From Candidatus Delongbacteria bacterium (GTDB taxonomy: Bacteria; UBA4055), in NCBI GenBank assembly GCA_016937995.1, contig JAFGVM010000083.1:1-35007 (forward strand): 35,007 nt of DNA, read 5' to 3'. The notes beneath the pieces are model-generated. The model saw only the letters and a list, made by a program, of their open reading frames with translations. It searched no databases and was not told the DNA's origin. The position numbers and the translations under genes are program-made. Shown here in pieces: positions 15,666-24,083 of this stretch; the first letter of the stretch is position 1, and every line of letters begins with the position of its first letter.

Positions 15666-16661
15666 ATGGATATTGAAGAACTTAAAAATATTGAAACTCT
15701 TGAAATAAAGGTAGCACCAAATCAATCCAAACAGAGAATTGATAAATTTTTATTTTCAAATATCAAGAGGATAAGCAGGAACAAGATACAGAATCTAATT
15801 GACTCAGGAAATATTCTTGTAAACGGTAAAGAGATCAAATCCAATTACAGTGTCCTTCCCAATGATGATATCGTTGTTAATATCCCCAGACCTGAGAAGT
15901 ACGAGATCTTACCTGAAGATATAAAAATAGATTTTGTTTACGAAGATGAATATTTAGCTGTTATAAATAAGCAGATGGGACTTGTCGTTCATCCGACATA
16001 TTCTGTAACGGGAGGAACACTTGTAAACGCCCTTATGTTCCATTTCAAAGACCAGCTGTCGTCAGTTAACGGTAAAGAGCGACCGGGGATCGTTCACCGT
16101 CTTGACAAGGATACAACAGGCCTGATGGTAGTTGCGAAAAATGACCTGGTCCATCAGCCTTTAGCTGAACAGTTCGCAAGTAAAACAGCCGGAAGAGAGT
16201 ACATTGGTATATGTATAGGAAAATTCAGTGAAAAATCCGGTCGGATCGAAACATTGCTTACACGTTGGCAAAGAGACAGAAAGGTAATGATAGTATCTGA
16301 GTTTGAAGGAAAAAGAGCAGCTACAAATTATGAGGTTATAGAAGAGTTCAACAGGTTCACACTTGTTAAATTTGTACTAGAAACAGGCAGGACTCATCAG
16401 ATAAGAGCTCACATGAAGCATATAAACAGACCTTTGTTCGGTGATCCTTTCTACGGTGGCACCAACTTAAAAATGATCGATCTTCCAAGAAATCAAATGA
16501 AAAGATTATCACATATGCTTGATATACTTCCTAGACAGGCATTACATGCAAGAAAATTGGAATTTTTTCATCCGGTATTAAAAAAACATATGTCATTTGA
16601 AGCGGAAATTCCCGAAGATATAAACAAAGTACTGGAACTGATCAGAAAATACGAGTATTAA
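15666..16661 (+). CDS. rluD: RluD-type 23S rRNA pseudouridine synthase
   Basis: A 331-residue RluA-family enzyme. An N-terminal S4 RNA-binding domain (about 17-80; QRIDKFLFSNIKRISRNKIQNLIDSGNILVNG) precedes the catalytic domain. Catalytic Asp147 lies in GIVHRLDKDTTGLMVVAKN. The C-terminal motifs VKFVLETGRTHQIRAHMKHI and RQALHARKLEFFHP are typical. RluD modifies the helix 69 uridines of 23S rRNA; subfamily assignment (RluD rather than RluC/RluA) rests on the S4 domain and overall length. A candidate promoter lies upstream, and no terminator is seen after the stop. Confidence 0.93.
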   Translation: MDIEELKNIETLEIKVAPNQSKQRIDKFLFSNIKRISRNKIQNLIDSGNILVNGKEIKSNYSVLPNDDIVVNIPRPEKYEILPEDIKIDFVYEDEYLAVINKQMGLVVHPTYSVTGGTLVNALMFHFKDQLSSVNGKERPGIVHRLDKDTTGLMVVAKNDLVHQPLAEQFASKTAGREYIGICIGKFSEKSGRIETLLTRWQRDRKVMIVSEFEGKRAATNYEVIEEFNRFTLVKFVLETGRTHQIRAHMKHINRPLFGDPFYGGTNLKMIDLPRNQMKRLSHMLDILPRQALHARKLEFFHPVLKKHMSFEAEIPEDINKVLELIRKYEY

Positions 16662-16766
16662 CACTGTCATTTGTTAAAAAAAAATTTCTTGCTAAATATT
16701 TCAGTAAACAATATATTAATTGCTCGAATTAAGTCGTAGCTGAATTGAAAAATTTGGATAGTTAAA

Positions 16767-18965
16767 ATGCATAGAACTTTACTTAAAACAACCCTGCTAA
16801 TCACGATCATATTTTCAATATTATCAGTGTATAACCCTGTATTTGCAAAAGAGATCGTAGATGAATTCAATCATTCTTACGAAAGTGATCCGGGTGATCC
16901 TGCATTGGTTAAATTTGTACGTATCAGGGGTAAGAAAGTTCCTATCTATGACGACATCACCAATCGTGAGATAATTCAATATTTAGATCATAAACAATTC
17001 GTGCAGTTTATAGAAAAAAGTGGTAAATACTGTAAAGTAAGGGTTTTTCATCCTGATGGTAATTATGAGGGCTGGATCAACAAGTTCAAGGTATTTAACA
17101 CTAACGGTCTTATAAAATTCTTTTTCGGGAAACCATTTCTGATGATAAGTGATGAGAAAGAAATTGACCCTGCGGATGTTGAATTCGAAGTAAATAAAAC
17201 ATCTTGGGTAATAAAAGATAAGTCCCAGCTCCTTGAATTACCTAAGATCGACAGTTCTGTTAAATTCGACATCTATTTTGGCAAAGAACTGTTTGTCAAA
17301 AAGCAAAAAGGAGACTATTATCTCGTCGAGATCCCGAATACCATTAAAGAAGAAACTATCACAGGATGGGTAAGGGTCGCAGATGTGGGCAACAAGGAAT
17401 TCTATTTTGAAAAATATGATAGATCAATGGCTGAATTTACCCGTGAGAATAATTCTCTCTCAACTGAGATATCAGAATTGGAAAAATACATAGTTGAACT
17501 TAATGAAGAAATGGAAGATCTTGAAAATGAGCATCAGATGCTGATCTTTCAAAAAGAGGCAAATGAAAAAATACTTGCAAATTCTATAGCTAAAAGAAAG
17601 AATTTTTTGATCGAAGAAAAGAAAATAGCCGAACAGATAGAAGAGCTGGTTAAGAATTCAAAAAGTGAATTGGCTGATCTCAGGACAAAAAACTTAAAAC
17701 TTGATAAAGAAATTGAGAACGTCACCAATGACCTGTTTCAATTGAACGCTGAATACATAACTATGGGTAAAATGCTCGATCAGTGTAAAAATGAATTACC
17801 TTCAATACTACCAAAACTTAAAGAAGCATATGAACAGAAAAAGGTCTATTACTTAGCTAACAAAGAGGAAATTGATAAAAAACTTGCTGAAGAAGCTCAA
17901 TTTGCTAAGGAGAAACTTGAAAGAGAGAGACAGGAAAAAGAAAAGAAAAAAGAACCAGAAAAAGATACTGATCAGGAACACTTAGAATGTCAGGAGTTCG
18001 AAAAACTATATAAAGATAAGATCGCGGAGTTTGAAAAAGTGAAGGATGAAATGTCTAAAGGTGATATTTCAAAAAGTAGATATGAAGAACTTTATGAGCA
18101 GTATACTCAATTATGGAATGAGGCTAGTCAGTGTAAGAAAAATCTCAAGGAATGTGAGTTTAATCTCAATTCAAAACATAAATCTTTATACAATGAGGCT
18201 ATTGCTCTAAAAAAAGAAGATGAACTGGAGGATGCTCTTACAATACTGTTGGAAGCTGTTGAATTAAAAGATGATTTTGAGGAAGCTTATTTCCAGATAG
18301 TTCTGATCCTTATTGATCTTGACGAGGATACTCAGATAGACCAGTACTTAAATAGGATTTCTGATGAGGAGATGAGAGGAAAACTGATCAATCGTAGAGC
18401 TGGAAACATCAGGAACAATGATCCTCAGAGAGCGATCAAATACTATCAGGAAATGGCAAATTATTACAAACCTGAACTGGCTTATTACTATATCGGTCTT
18501 ATCTATATCGAAAAATACTCTGACCAGAAAAATGCTATTAAATACTTTAAAAAATCATTGGCCAAAGACCCTAAAGATCCAAAAGTCTACGAAGCTTTAG
18601 GCGCTGCTGTAATGGAGACAAAAGCCCCGAAAGGTCAATCAAAAAATGATATAATTGAAGAAGCAATTGATTACTTTGAAAAAGGAATTAAGTACGGTGA
18701 TGATTACAAAAATCTACATATTCTGTGTGCTCGTACAGCTCAGGCCTATAACGAACTTGGAAAATACAAGAGCGCTCTCAAATTTGCAGATATGTCAATA
18801 GAAAATGCAAATAACGATGATAACCCGACAGGTTTTCTTGAAAAAGGTAAAGCATTACTAAAAATAGGTAACAAGAAAGAAGCTGAAAAATATTTGAATA
18901 AAGCTAAAAATGATCTATTGACCAAAGATCAGGCGATTTTCTGGCTGAAAGAACTCAATAAATAG
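16767..18965 (+). CDS. Exported SH3 / coiled-coil / TPR protein of unknown function
   Basis: A 732-residue protein with a signal peptide (about 1-27, ending NPVFA). Two SH3b-like segments follow at about 52-110 and 142-200, each ending in a GWI/GWV strand (EGWINKFKVF, TGWVRVADVG). A long coiled coil covers about 220-375. A highly charged linker (ERERQEKEKKKEPEKD) leads to a second coiled coil at about 413-475. Tetratricopeptide-like repeats fill about 475-732; clear units include KSLYNEAIALKKEDELEDAL, AYYYIGLIYIEKYSDQKNAI and SALKFADMSIENA. A periplasmic scaffold that binds peptidoglycan or other envelope proteins is plausible, but I do not recognise a named family. It lies 105 bases after rluD. 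Confidence 0.8.
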   Translation: MHRTLLKTTLLITIIFSILSVYNPVFAKEIVDEFNHSYESDPGDPALVKFVRIRGKKVPIYDDITNREIIQYLDHKQFVQFIEKSGKYCKVRVFHPDGNYEGWINKFKVFNTNGLIKFFFGKPFLMISDEKEIDPADVEFEVNKTSWVIKDKSQLLELPKIDSSVKFDIYFGKELFVKKQKGDYYLVEIPNTIKEETITGWVRVADVGNKEFYFEKYDRSMAEFTRENNSLSTEISELEKYIVELNEEMEDLENEHQMLIFQKEANEKILANSIAKRKNFLIEEKKIAEQIEELVKNSKSELADLRTKNLKLDKEIENVTNDLFQLNAEYITMGKMLDQCKNELPSILPKLKEAYEQKKVYYLANKEEIDKKLAEEAQFAKEKLERERQEKEKKKEPEKDTDQEHLECQEFEKLYKDKIAEFEKVKDEMSKGDISKSRYEELYEQYTQLWNEASQCKKNLKECEFNLNSKHKSLYNEAIALKKEDELEDALTILLEAVELKDDFEEAYFQIVLILIDLDEDTQIDQYLNRISDEEMRGKLINRRAGNIRNNDPQRAIKYYQEMANYYKPELAYYYIGLIYIEKYSDQKNAIKYFKKSLAKDPKDPKVYEALGAAVMETKAPKGQSKNDIIEEAIDYFEKGIKYGDDYKNLHILCARTAQAYNELGKYKSALKFADMSIENANNDDNPTGFLEKGKALLKIGNKKEAEKYLNKAKNDLLTKDQAIFWLKELNK

Positions 18966-19002
18966 ATTAGTTCTTACGTATTTTGATTCTGTTTCTACAA
19001 GT

Positions 19003-19926
19003 ATGAAAACAATTTCAATTGATAAAATAAAAGAACCCGTCGTAATGACATTAGGTTCTTTTGACGGAATACATCTGGGACACAAATCCCTTTTAGAGCT
19101 TTTAGTTTCCAGCTCTAAACAATCAGGCTCAAGATCTTTGATCGTATCTTTTGAACCCCACCCGAAAAAAATTATTTATCCCGACATAAAAATAAATCTT
19201 CTTACAAATTTCAACGAGAGGAATGAAATATTTAACGATCTGGGTATTGATTATTTTTCAATTATAGATTTCAATAAAGATATCGCTTCTATGGCATTTT
19301 ATGAATTTTATGAAAAGTTCATATTTTCAAATCTTAAGATCAAGCACATAGTTACGGGATTTAACCACGAATTCGGTAAAGGACGAAAAGGGAATTTTGA
19401 AAGTTTAAAGAAAATGTGTGATGAAAGAAATATAGAGATAACTTCTGTAGGGCCTATGTACTACAAAGGAAGGAATATCTCAAGCACAAGGATCAGAAAA
19501 GCCATTCTTGAGGGTTCTTTAACTGAGGCTAATGAAATGCTCGGGCATACATATTTTCTTATCGGTAAAGTTGTTCATGGTAAAGGGATCGGAAGAAATA
19601 TAGGTTTCCCTACAGCCAATATTAAGATCATTCATCCTGATAAAGTAATTCCTTTGAATGGTGTATACTTCACCAAAACTTCGGTAGAAGGTATATCTTA
19701 TTTCAGTATGACAAATATTGGAGTCAACCCTACTTTTGGGAACGGTCAGGAGAATATTGAGACCAATATTTTTGATTTTAATGACAACATCTATGATAAA
19801 GATATCAAGATCGAATTTATTTCTAGGATCAGAGAAGAGAAAAAATTCAAAGATCCTTCAGAGCTAGCAAATATGTTGGTAATAGACAGGAAAACCTGTT
19901 TAGAACTGGCTAAAGATCACCGTTAA
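19003..19926 (+). CDS. ribF: Bifunctional riboflavin kinase / FAD synthetase
   Basis: Makes FMN from riboflavin and FAD from FMN. At 307 residues it has the usual length. The N-terminal nucleotidyltransferase domain has TLGSFDGIHLGHKSLL (about 16-31), SFEPHPKKI, and VTGFNHEFGKGRKGN, and SSTRIRKAILEGSLTEANEMLG marks the end of the FAD synthetase domain. The riboflavin kinase domain follows with GKVVHGKGIGRNIGFPTANI (about 190-210) and the catalytic-Glu region NIETNIFDFNDNIYDKDIKIEFI. No good ribosome binding site is seen before the ATG. It is 37 bases after the TPR gene and 18 bases before the phosphodiesterase. Confidence 0.96.
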   Translation: MKTISIDKIKEPVVMTLGSFDGIHLGHKSLLELLVSSSKQSGSRSLIVSFEPHPKKIIYPDIKINLLTNFNERNEIFNDLGIDYFSIIDFNKDIASMAFYEFYEKFIFSNLKIKHIVTGFNHEFGKGRKGNFESLKKMCDERNIEITSVGPMYYKGRNISSTRIRKAILEGSLTEANEMLGHTYFLIGKVVHGKGIGRNIGFPTANIKIIHPDKVIPLNGVYFTKTSVEGISYFSMTNIGVNPTFGNGQENIETNIFDFNDNIYDKDIKIEFISRIREEKKFKDPSELANMLVIDRKTCLELAKDHR

Positions 19927-19944
19927 ATCATTATTGTAACACTT

Positions 19945-20415
19945 ATGAAGATCATAATTTTATCAGATACTCATTTCAGAAAAGGTTATTCTTTGAGCAA
20001 CAAATTCATTGAAGAGCTTTCCGATAGTGATACTATTATTCATTGTGGAGATTTTGTAAGTCTTGAATTTTATAATTTTTTAAATTCTTCGAAGCAGCTT
20101 ATCGCTGTAAGAGGTAATAACGATTATTCACTTTCTTCAATTTTGTCTTATGAGGAAACTTTTGATATCGAAGGTTACAAAATATCAGTTACTCACGGGC
20201 ATAGATACAGACTGGAGAACATACATTACGCATTCCCGGACAGTGACATTATTTTTTACGGGCATGAGCACCATCCATCAATCGAAAAATATGAAAATAA
20301 ACTTATTCTCAGTCCAGGCAGTTTAACTTCAAATAGATATGTAGGTTACAATTCGTTCATGACTGTAGAATTAAATAAGAATACTGAACCAGTTGTAAAG
20401 TTACATCAGATATAA
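19945..20415 (+). CDS. YfcE/MJ0936-family metallophosphodiesterase
   Basis: A 156-residue calcineurin-like phosphoesterase. All metal-ligand motifs are present: D8-T-H10, G35-D36, G57-N58-N59-D60, GH at 85-86 (THGHRY) and G106-H107-E108-H109. The LILSPGSLTSNRY stretch near the C terminus is typical of the family. Relatives hydrolyse phosphodiesters such as cyclic nucleotide-like model substrates, and the natural substrate is generally unknown. Its stop shares a base with an ATG of the next reading frame (TAATG). Confidence 0.93.
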   Translation: MKIIILSDTHFRKGYSLSNKFIEELSDSDTIIHCGDFVSLEFYNFLNSSKQLIAVRGNNDYSLSSILSYEETFDIEGYKISVTHGHRYRLENIHYAFPDSDIIFYGHEHHPSIEKYENKLILSPGSLTSNRYVGYNSFMTVELNKNTEPVVKLHQI

Positions 20416-20432
20416 TGTTACCGGAGGGATAC

Positions 20433-21947
20433 ATGGGATCTTTTAATTTCACAAATAAAGATATTACTTTGATCAAAGAGCACGGGATCTCAATGGATGA
20501 AATTCTATCCCAGTTGGAAAAATTCAGAAAGGGTTCAACTTATTCAATTCTGGTAAAACCTGCAGTTTTAGGTTCAGGGATCTTTGACATTAATAATTAC
20601 GATAGAAGTGAACTTTTACAGTTATTCGATCAGGCATCGGAAAATGGAAGGATATCTAAATTCGTACCTGCTTCAGGAGCTGCTACAAGAATGTTCAAGG
20701 ATCTGCTTTCTTATGTTAATTCAGATAATTCAGGAAGATCAGAACTCTCTGAAAAAGAACTTACATCAGTAGCTGAGACAATGACAAATATTCAAAATTT
20801 TCCTTTCTTTGATGATCTTAAATTATCCATTGAAAAATCAGGTTTAAAGATGGATGATCTTGTCAATACTGAAGATTGCGTTACTATCCTTGATTTTCTG
20901 CTGTTCGAAAAAGGTCTGAATTATTCTAAGCTTCCAAAAGCTTTACTGAAATTCCATAAGTATGATAACGGATCCAGAACATCACTCGAAGAACATTTCG
21001 TCGAAGGAATGAAATATGCTGCCGACTCTTCAGGAAATATTAACTTGCACTTCACTGTTTCACCCGAGCATATTGAACTTTTTGAAAGTCTTATCACTGA
21101 ACTTAAGGGGAAATATCGATCAGGTTATAAATTCAATGTAACTCTTACAACCCAGAAACCCGAAACTGATACGATATCAGCAGATAAAAATAGTGATCCT
21201 TTCCGCGACAGAAACGGAAATATAGTTCTTCGGCCTGGAGGTCACGGTGCTCTGATACAGAACCTGAATTCTCTGAATGAGGACATAGTATTTGTTAAAA
21301 ATATCGACAACGTTCAACCTGAATATAATGACCTGAGCATTAATAAAAAATTACTCGCCGGCATTCTGATAAAGCTCCAAAATAAAATATTTCAATATAT
21401 CGAACTGCTTGAAAATTATGCTCTTGAATATCTTTTAGAGATCGAAAAATTCATTAATGACCTTCTGAATATTCAACTTAATGAAGATTATTTCATGAAA
21501 ACTCAGGATGACAAAATAGCATATCTTCTTTCTTTGCTGATCAGACCTGTCAGAGTTTGCGGAATGGTAAAGAATACCGGTGCTCCCGGAGGAGGACCTT
21601 TTTATGTGATAAAAAATGAACAGATCTCTCTTCAGATAGTCGAATCTTCTCAGATAGATATGGCAAAAGAAGATCAGAAAAATATATTTTTATCATCAAC
21701 GCATTTTAATCCGGTCGATCTTGTATGCGGAATAAAGGACAAAGAAGGTGATTCTTTCAATCTTTTAAACTACATTGATCATGATGCATATTTTATCTCT
21801 GAAAAATCCGTTGAAGGTAAGCCGTTAAAAGCACTTGAACTTCCAGGATTATGGAACGGTGCAATGGCTGACTGGATCACAGTCTTTGTTGAAGTTCCTC
21901 TTGAGACATTTACTCCGGTAAAAACTGTGAATGACCTGTTGAGGTAA
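20433..21947 (+). CDS. DUF4301 family protein
   Basis: A conserved protein of about 504 residues from the preferred start. The ATG at 20433 has GGAGG five bases upstream (20423-20427), whereas the in-frame ATG at 20415 has none and overlaps the phosphodiesterase stop. The motif KFVPASGAATRMFKDLL (about 70-86), GSRTSLEEHFVEGMKYA, VLRPGGHGALIQNLNSL, VCGMVKNTGAPGGGPF and HFNPVDLVCGIKD are typical of DUF4301, known mainly from Bacteroidetes. The 'SGAATRM' and 'RPGGHGALI' loops recall nucleotidyltransferase-type sugar-nucleotide enzymes, so a phosphoryl-transfer role is possible (inference). Heptad repeats begin 4 bases after the stop. Confidence 0.86.
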   Translation: MGSFNFTNKDITLIKEHGISMDEILSQLEKFRKGSTYSILVKPAVLGSGIFDINNYDRSELLQLFDQASENGRISKFVPASGAATRMFKDLLSYVNSDNSGRSELSEKELTSVAETMTNIQNFPFFDDLKLSIEKSGLKMDDLVNTEDCVTILDFLLFEKGLNYSKLPKALLKFHKYDNGSRTSLEEHFVEGMKYAADSSGNINLHFTVSPEHIELFESLITELKGKYRSGYKFNVTLTTQKPETDTISADKNSDPFRDRNGNIVLRPGGHGALIQNLNSLNEDIVFVKNIDNVQPEYNDLSINKKLLAGILIKLQNKIFQYIELLENYALEYLLEIEKFINDLLNIQLNEDYFMKTQDDKIAYLLSLLIRPVRVCGMVKNTGAPGGGPFYVIKNEQISLQIVESSQIDMAKEDQKNIFLSSTHFNPVDLVCGIKDKEGDSFNLLNYIDHDAYFISEKSVEGKPLKALELPGLWNGAMADWITVFVEVPLETFTPVKTVNDLLR

Positions 21948-21950
21948 TAA

Positions 21951-21999
21951 GTTGTGAGTTGACATTACTTCTCCATTCTCCATTCAGCTACAATTCATC
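21951..21999. repeat. Degenerate heptad array after the DUF4301 gene
   Basis: Seven consecutive 7-base units: GTTGTGA, GTTGACA, TTACTTC, TCCATTC, TCCATTC, AGCTACA, ATTCATC. TTACTTC is the exact reverse complement of the GAAGTAA unit at the window start. Confidence 0.65.
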
Positions 22000-22008
22000 T
22001 TAAAACAA

Positions 22009-22036
22009 TTGACTTTTCAATAATTCCTGCTATATT
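22009..22036 (+). promoter_or_regulatory. Candidate promoter for the Bax-like glucosaminidase gene
   Basis: TTGACT (22009-22014), a 16-base spacer and TATATT (22031-22036), about 44 bases upstream of the TTG start. The -10 region reads TATATTTG, which also matches the Bacteroidetes-type TAnnTTTG consensus, so either sigma class could fit. Confidence 0.5.
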
Positions 22037-22080
22037 TGTTTCAATTCTACAAATGATAATAGGAACGTGATATAAAGATA

Positions 22081-22845
22081 TTGACCATAATAATATTTCT
22101 TCTGGTATCAGGATTTTCTTTCGGTAAGGTAAACTTTATCGAGAAAGAGATTAAGACAGCTAAAGATATTTTACCGATTAAAGACTCCCTGGTCGTTCCT
22201 GTTCTTTACACAAAGACCATATCACTGAATCATTTACCTGTTGCTGAGAAAAAAAAGAAATTTTTTGAAATGATGCTTCCTGCTGTACTTGTTGCAAAGG
22301 CCAGGCTGGAGAAAACACTTGAACGAGTTATAGCGATTTCAAAAAAAGAGAAACTTACAAAAAGTGAATATGATTACCTTACTGAACTTTATGAAATTTA
22401 CAAAACAACAGATACGGAAGTTTTGATAAAAAGACTTCATCCCTTTCCTGTAAGCATCGCGCTTGCTCAAGCTGCGATAGAAAGCGGATGGGGAACATCC
22501 AGATTTTTTTTAAAAGCTGATAATCCGTTCGGTCTGTGGTCCTTTGATAAAAATGAGGAAAGAATTGTTGCAAAGGGCAGCAGAGACAGTAAGAGTGTTT
22601 ATTTAAAAAAATTCAGAAACCTCGGAGAATCTATTGATGCATATCTGAAAGTCATCGCAACTGGTCCGTATGCTACTTTTAGAGCACAGAATTTAAAGAT
22701 TAAAGATTCTTTGAAACTTGTGAAACATCTTCATCAGTACTCTGAAAAAAGAGAAAAATATGTTAAAGAGCTTTCACAGATAATAAGATCTAATGACCTC
22801 AGAAAATATGATACATACAGGATCTCTCCTGAATACATTAAGTAA
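22081..22845 (+). CDS. Bax-like exported glucosaminidase
   Basis: A 254-residue Bax/endo-beta-N-acetylglucosaminidase-family protein. The catalytic region is clear: PFPVSIALAQAAIESGWGTSRFF with the probable catalytic Glu134, then ADNPFGLWSF, VYLKKFRNLGESIDAYLKVIAT and GPYATFRAQN. An N-terminal hydrophobic stretch (TIIIFLLVSGFSFG) acts as a signal peptide. The start is a TTG with AGGAACG about 13 bases upstream; the upstream ATG at 22053 is in another frame and stops at once. It should cut peptidoglycan glycan strands in the periplasm. A candidate promoter precedes it and a heptad array follows. Confidence 0.88.
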   Translation: MTIIIFLLVSGFSFGKVNFIEKEIKTAKDILPIKDSLVVPVLYTKTISLNHLPVAEKKKKFFEMMLPAVLVAKARLEKTLERVIAISKKEKLTKSEYDYLTELYEIYKTTDTEVLIKRLHPFPVSIALAQAAIESGWGTSRFFLKADNPFGLWSFDKNEERIVAKGSRDSKSVYLKKFRNLGESIDAYLKVIATGPYATFRAQNLKIKDSLKLVKHLHQYSEKREKYVKELSQIIRSNDLRKYDTYRISPEYIK

Positions 22846-22864
22846 CTCCCTCCATAATAGTGCA

Positions 22865-22901
22865 TCAATTCTAAAATCCCAACTATCAATTGTCAACTAT
22901 T
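22865..22901. repeat. Degenerate heptad array after the glucosaminidase gene
   Basis: Units TCAATTC, TAAAATC, CCAACTA, TCAATTG, TCAACTA in strict 7-base register, starting 19 bases after the stop codon and ending just before the promoter candidate of the SPFH gene. Confidence 0.6.
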
Positions 22902-22907
22902 TTTCAT

Positions 22908-22936
22908 TTGATTTTAAAGAATTCAAGGAATATCTT
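22908..22936 (+). promoter_or_regulatory. Candidate promoter for the SPFH gene
   Basis: TTGATT (22908-22913) and TATCTT (22931-22936) with a 17-base spacer, about 39 bases before the preferred ATG. Confidence 0.4.
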
Positions 22937-22974
22937 TTAGTATACATTTTAATTAAAAGAACAAGGTGGTAAGT

Positions 22975-23316
22975 ATGGGAATTTTCAGCAAATTAAAAGG
23001 CGAATTAATAGACATTATTGAATGGCTAGATCCATCTAATGACACAATGGTCTACAGATTTGAAAGATATCAGAATGAGATAAAGAACGGTGCAAAACTT
23101 ACAGTCCGTGAAGGGCAAATTGCCGTATTTATAAATGAAGGCCAGATCGCTGATGTTTTCAATCCCGGAATGTATGAACTGAAAACAGAGAACTTACCTA
23201 TATTATCCACTTTAAAAGGATGGAAATACGGATTCAACAGCCCTTTTAAAGCTGAAGTTTATTTTCTTAGCACAAGAAATATCACTGATCAAAAATGGGG
23301 AACAAAAACCCTATAA
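22975..23316 (+). CDS. SPFH-domain protein, N-terminal part (frame ends early at a -1 frameshift)
   Basis: About 113 residues that begin an SPFH-domain ('virion core protein'/YdjI-like) gene. Visible parts are SKLKGELIDIIEWLDPSNDTMVYRFE, KLTVREGQIAVFINEGQIADVFNPGMYEL and FKAEVYFLSTRNITDQKWGTK. In this family the text continues ...WGTKNPI, and exactly that continuation (NPITLSDNRFGMIEIRAFGTY) lies in the -1 frame of the next ORF. The break falls in the A-run of AACAAAAACCC at about 23302-23306; one more A would join the frames. I prefer the ATG at 22975, with AAGGTGG five bases upstream, over the GTG at 22966. It is either a real or assembly indel, or a slippage site. Confidence 0.85.
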   Translation: MGIFSKLKGELIDIIEWLDPSNDTMVYRFERYQNEIKNGAKLTVREGQIAVFINEGQIADVFNPGMYELKTENLPILSTLKGWKYGFNSPFKAEVYFLSTRNITDQKWGTKTL

Positions 23317-24080
23317 CATTATCTGATAACAGATTTGGAATGATCGAGATAAGGGCATTTGGTACTTACGTTATGAGAGTGAAAGACGGTCCTGTATTTA
23401 TCAAAGAGATCGTAGGTACAGATGGTCATTTCACTGCAGAAGAGATCGCTTCACAGCTCAGAAGTCTCATTGTAACAAGATTTACAGATGCAATAGGAGA
23501 AGCAGACATTCCTATAGAAAAATATGCTATGGATATGAATGAGATATCTGATGTAGTTCATGCTATAATTCAGCCTGAATTTGAAAAATACGGTATTGAG
23601 GTTACAAAATTCCTTATTGAAAATATTTCTATGCCTGAAGAGGTTAAAAAGGAGATCTTTGAGTTGAGCAGACTTGATAAAGTAGATCTAAATAAACTTG
23701 CACAGATGAAGGCTGCAAAAGCAATGGAAAAAGCCGCTGAGAACGAAAGCGGAGCCGCTGGAGCAGGTATCGGTATGGGGATGGGATTCGGAATGGCAAA
23801 TCAGATGGCAAATACTTTCTCAGGTAATCAGCAACAACAACAAACACCACCTGCCGCACCTCCGCCTATCCCGCCGGCTATAAAATTTTTCATTGTTGTA
23901 AATGGTCAGCAGAACGGCCCGCACGATATTCAGTCATTAAAGAACCTTTTATCTCAGGGACAATTCACAAAAGAAACACTGGTCTGGAAAGAGGGAATGG
24001 CAAACTGGACTGCAGCCGGTCAGGTGACTGAACTCAATGCTGTATTCGGAAGTGTTCCACCACCTATACCTGGAGCTTAA
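23295..24080 (+). CDS. SPFH-domain protein, C-terminal part with GYF_2 domain
   Basis: Continues the preceding SPFH gene in the -1 frame. The first residues (GNK) overlap the upstream frame, and the true join gives WGTK-NPITLSD. The rest of the SPFH domain is intact (RAFGTYVMRVKDGPVFIKEIVG to FLIENISMPEEVKKEIFELSRLDKV). An alanine/glycine-rich linker with GIGMGMGFGMANQMA, a QQQQQ tract and a proline-rich stretch (PPAAPPPIPP) leads to a C-terminal GYF_2 domain (KFFIVVNGQQNGPHDIQSLKNLL...TLVWKEGMANWTAAGQV). The next gene, a zinc-ribbon membrane protein, starts 3 bases after the stop. In Bacillus the related YdjI works with zinc-ribbon YdjG at stressed membranes with PspA (family knowledge). No good ribosome binding site precedes this ORF's own ATG, so independent translation is unlikely. 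Confidence 0.87.
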   Translation: MGNKNPITLSDNRFGMIEIRAFGTYVMRVKDGPVFIKEIVGTDGHFTAEEIASQLRSLIVTRFTDAIGEADIPIEKYAMDMNEISDVVHAIIQPEFEKYGIEVTKFLIENISMPEEVKKEIFELSRLDKVDLNKLAQMKAAKAMEKAAENESGAAGAGIGMGMGFGMANQMANTFSGNQQQQQTPPAAPPPIPPAIKFFIVVNGQQNGPHDIQSLKNLLSQGQFTKETLVWKEGMANWTAAGQVTELNAVFGSVPPPIPGA

Positions 24081-24083
24081 AAA

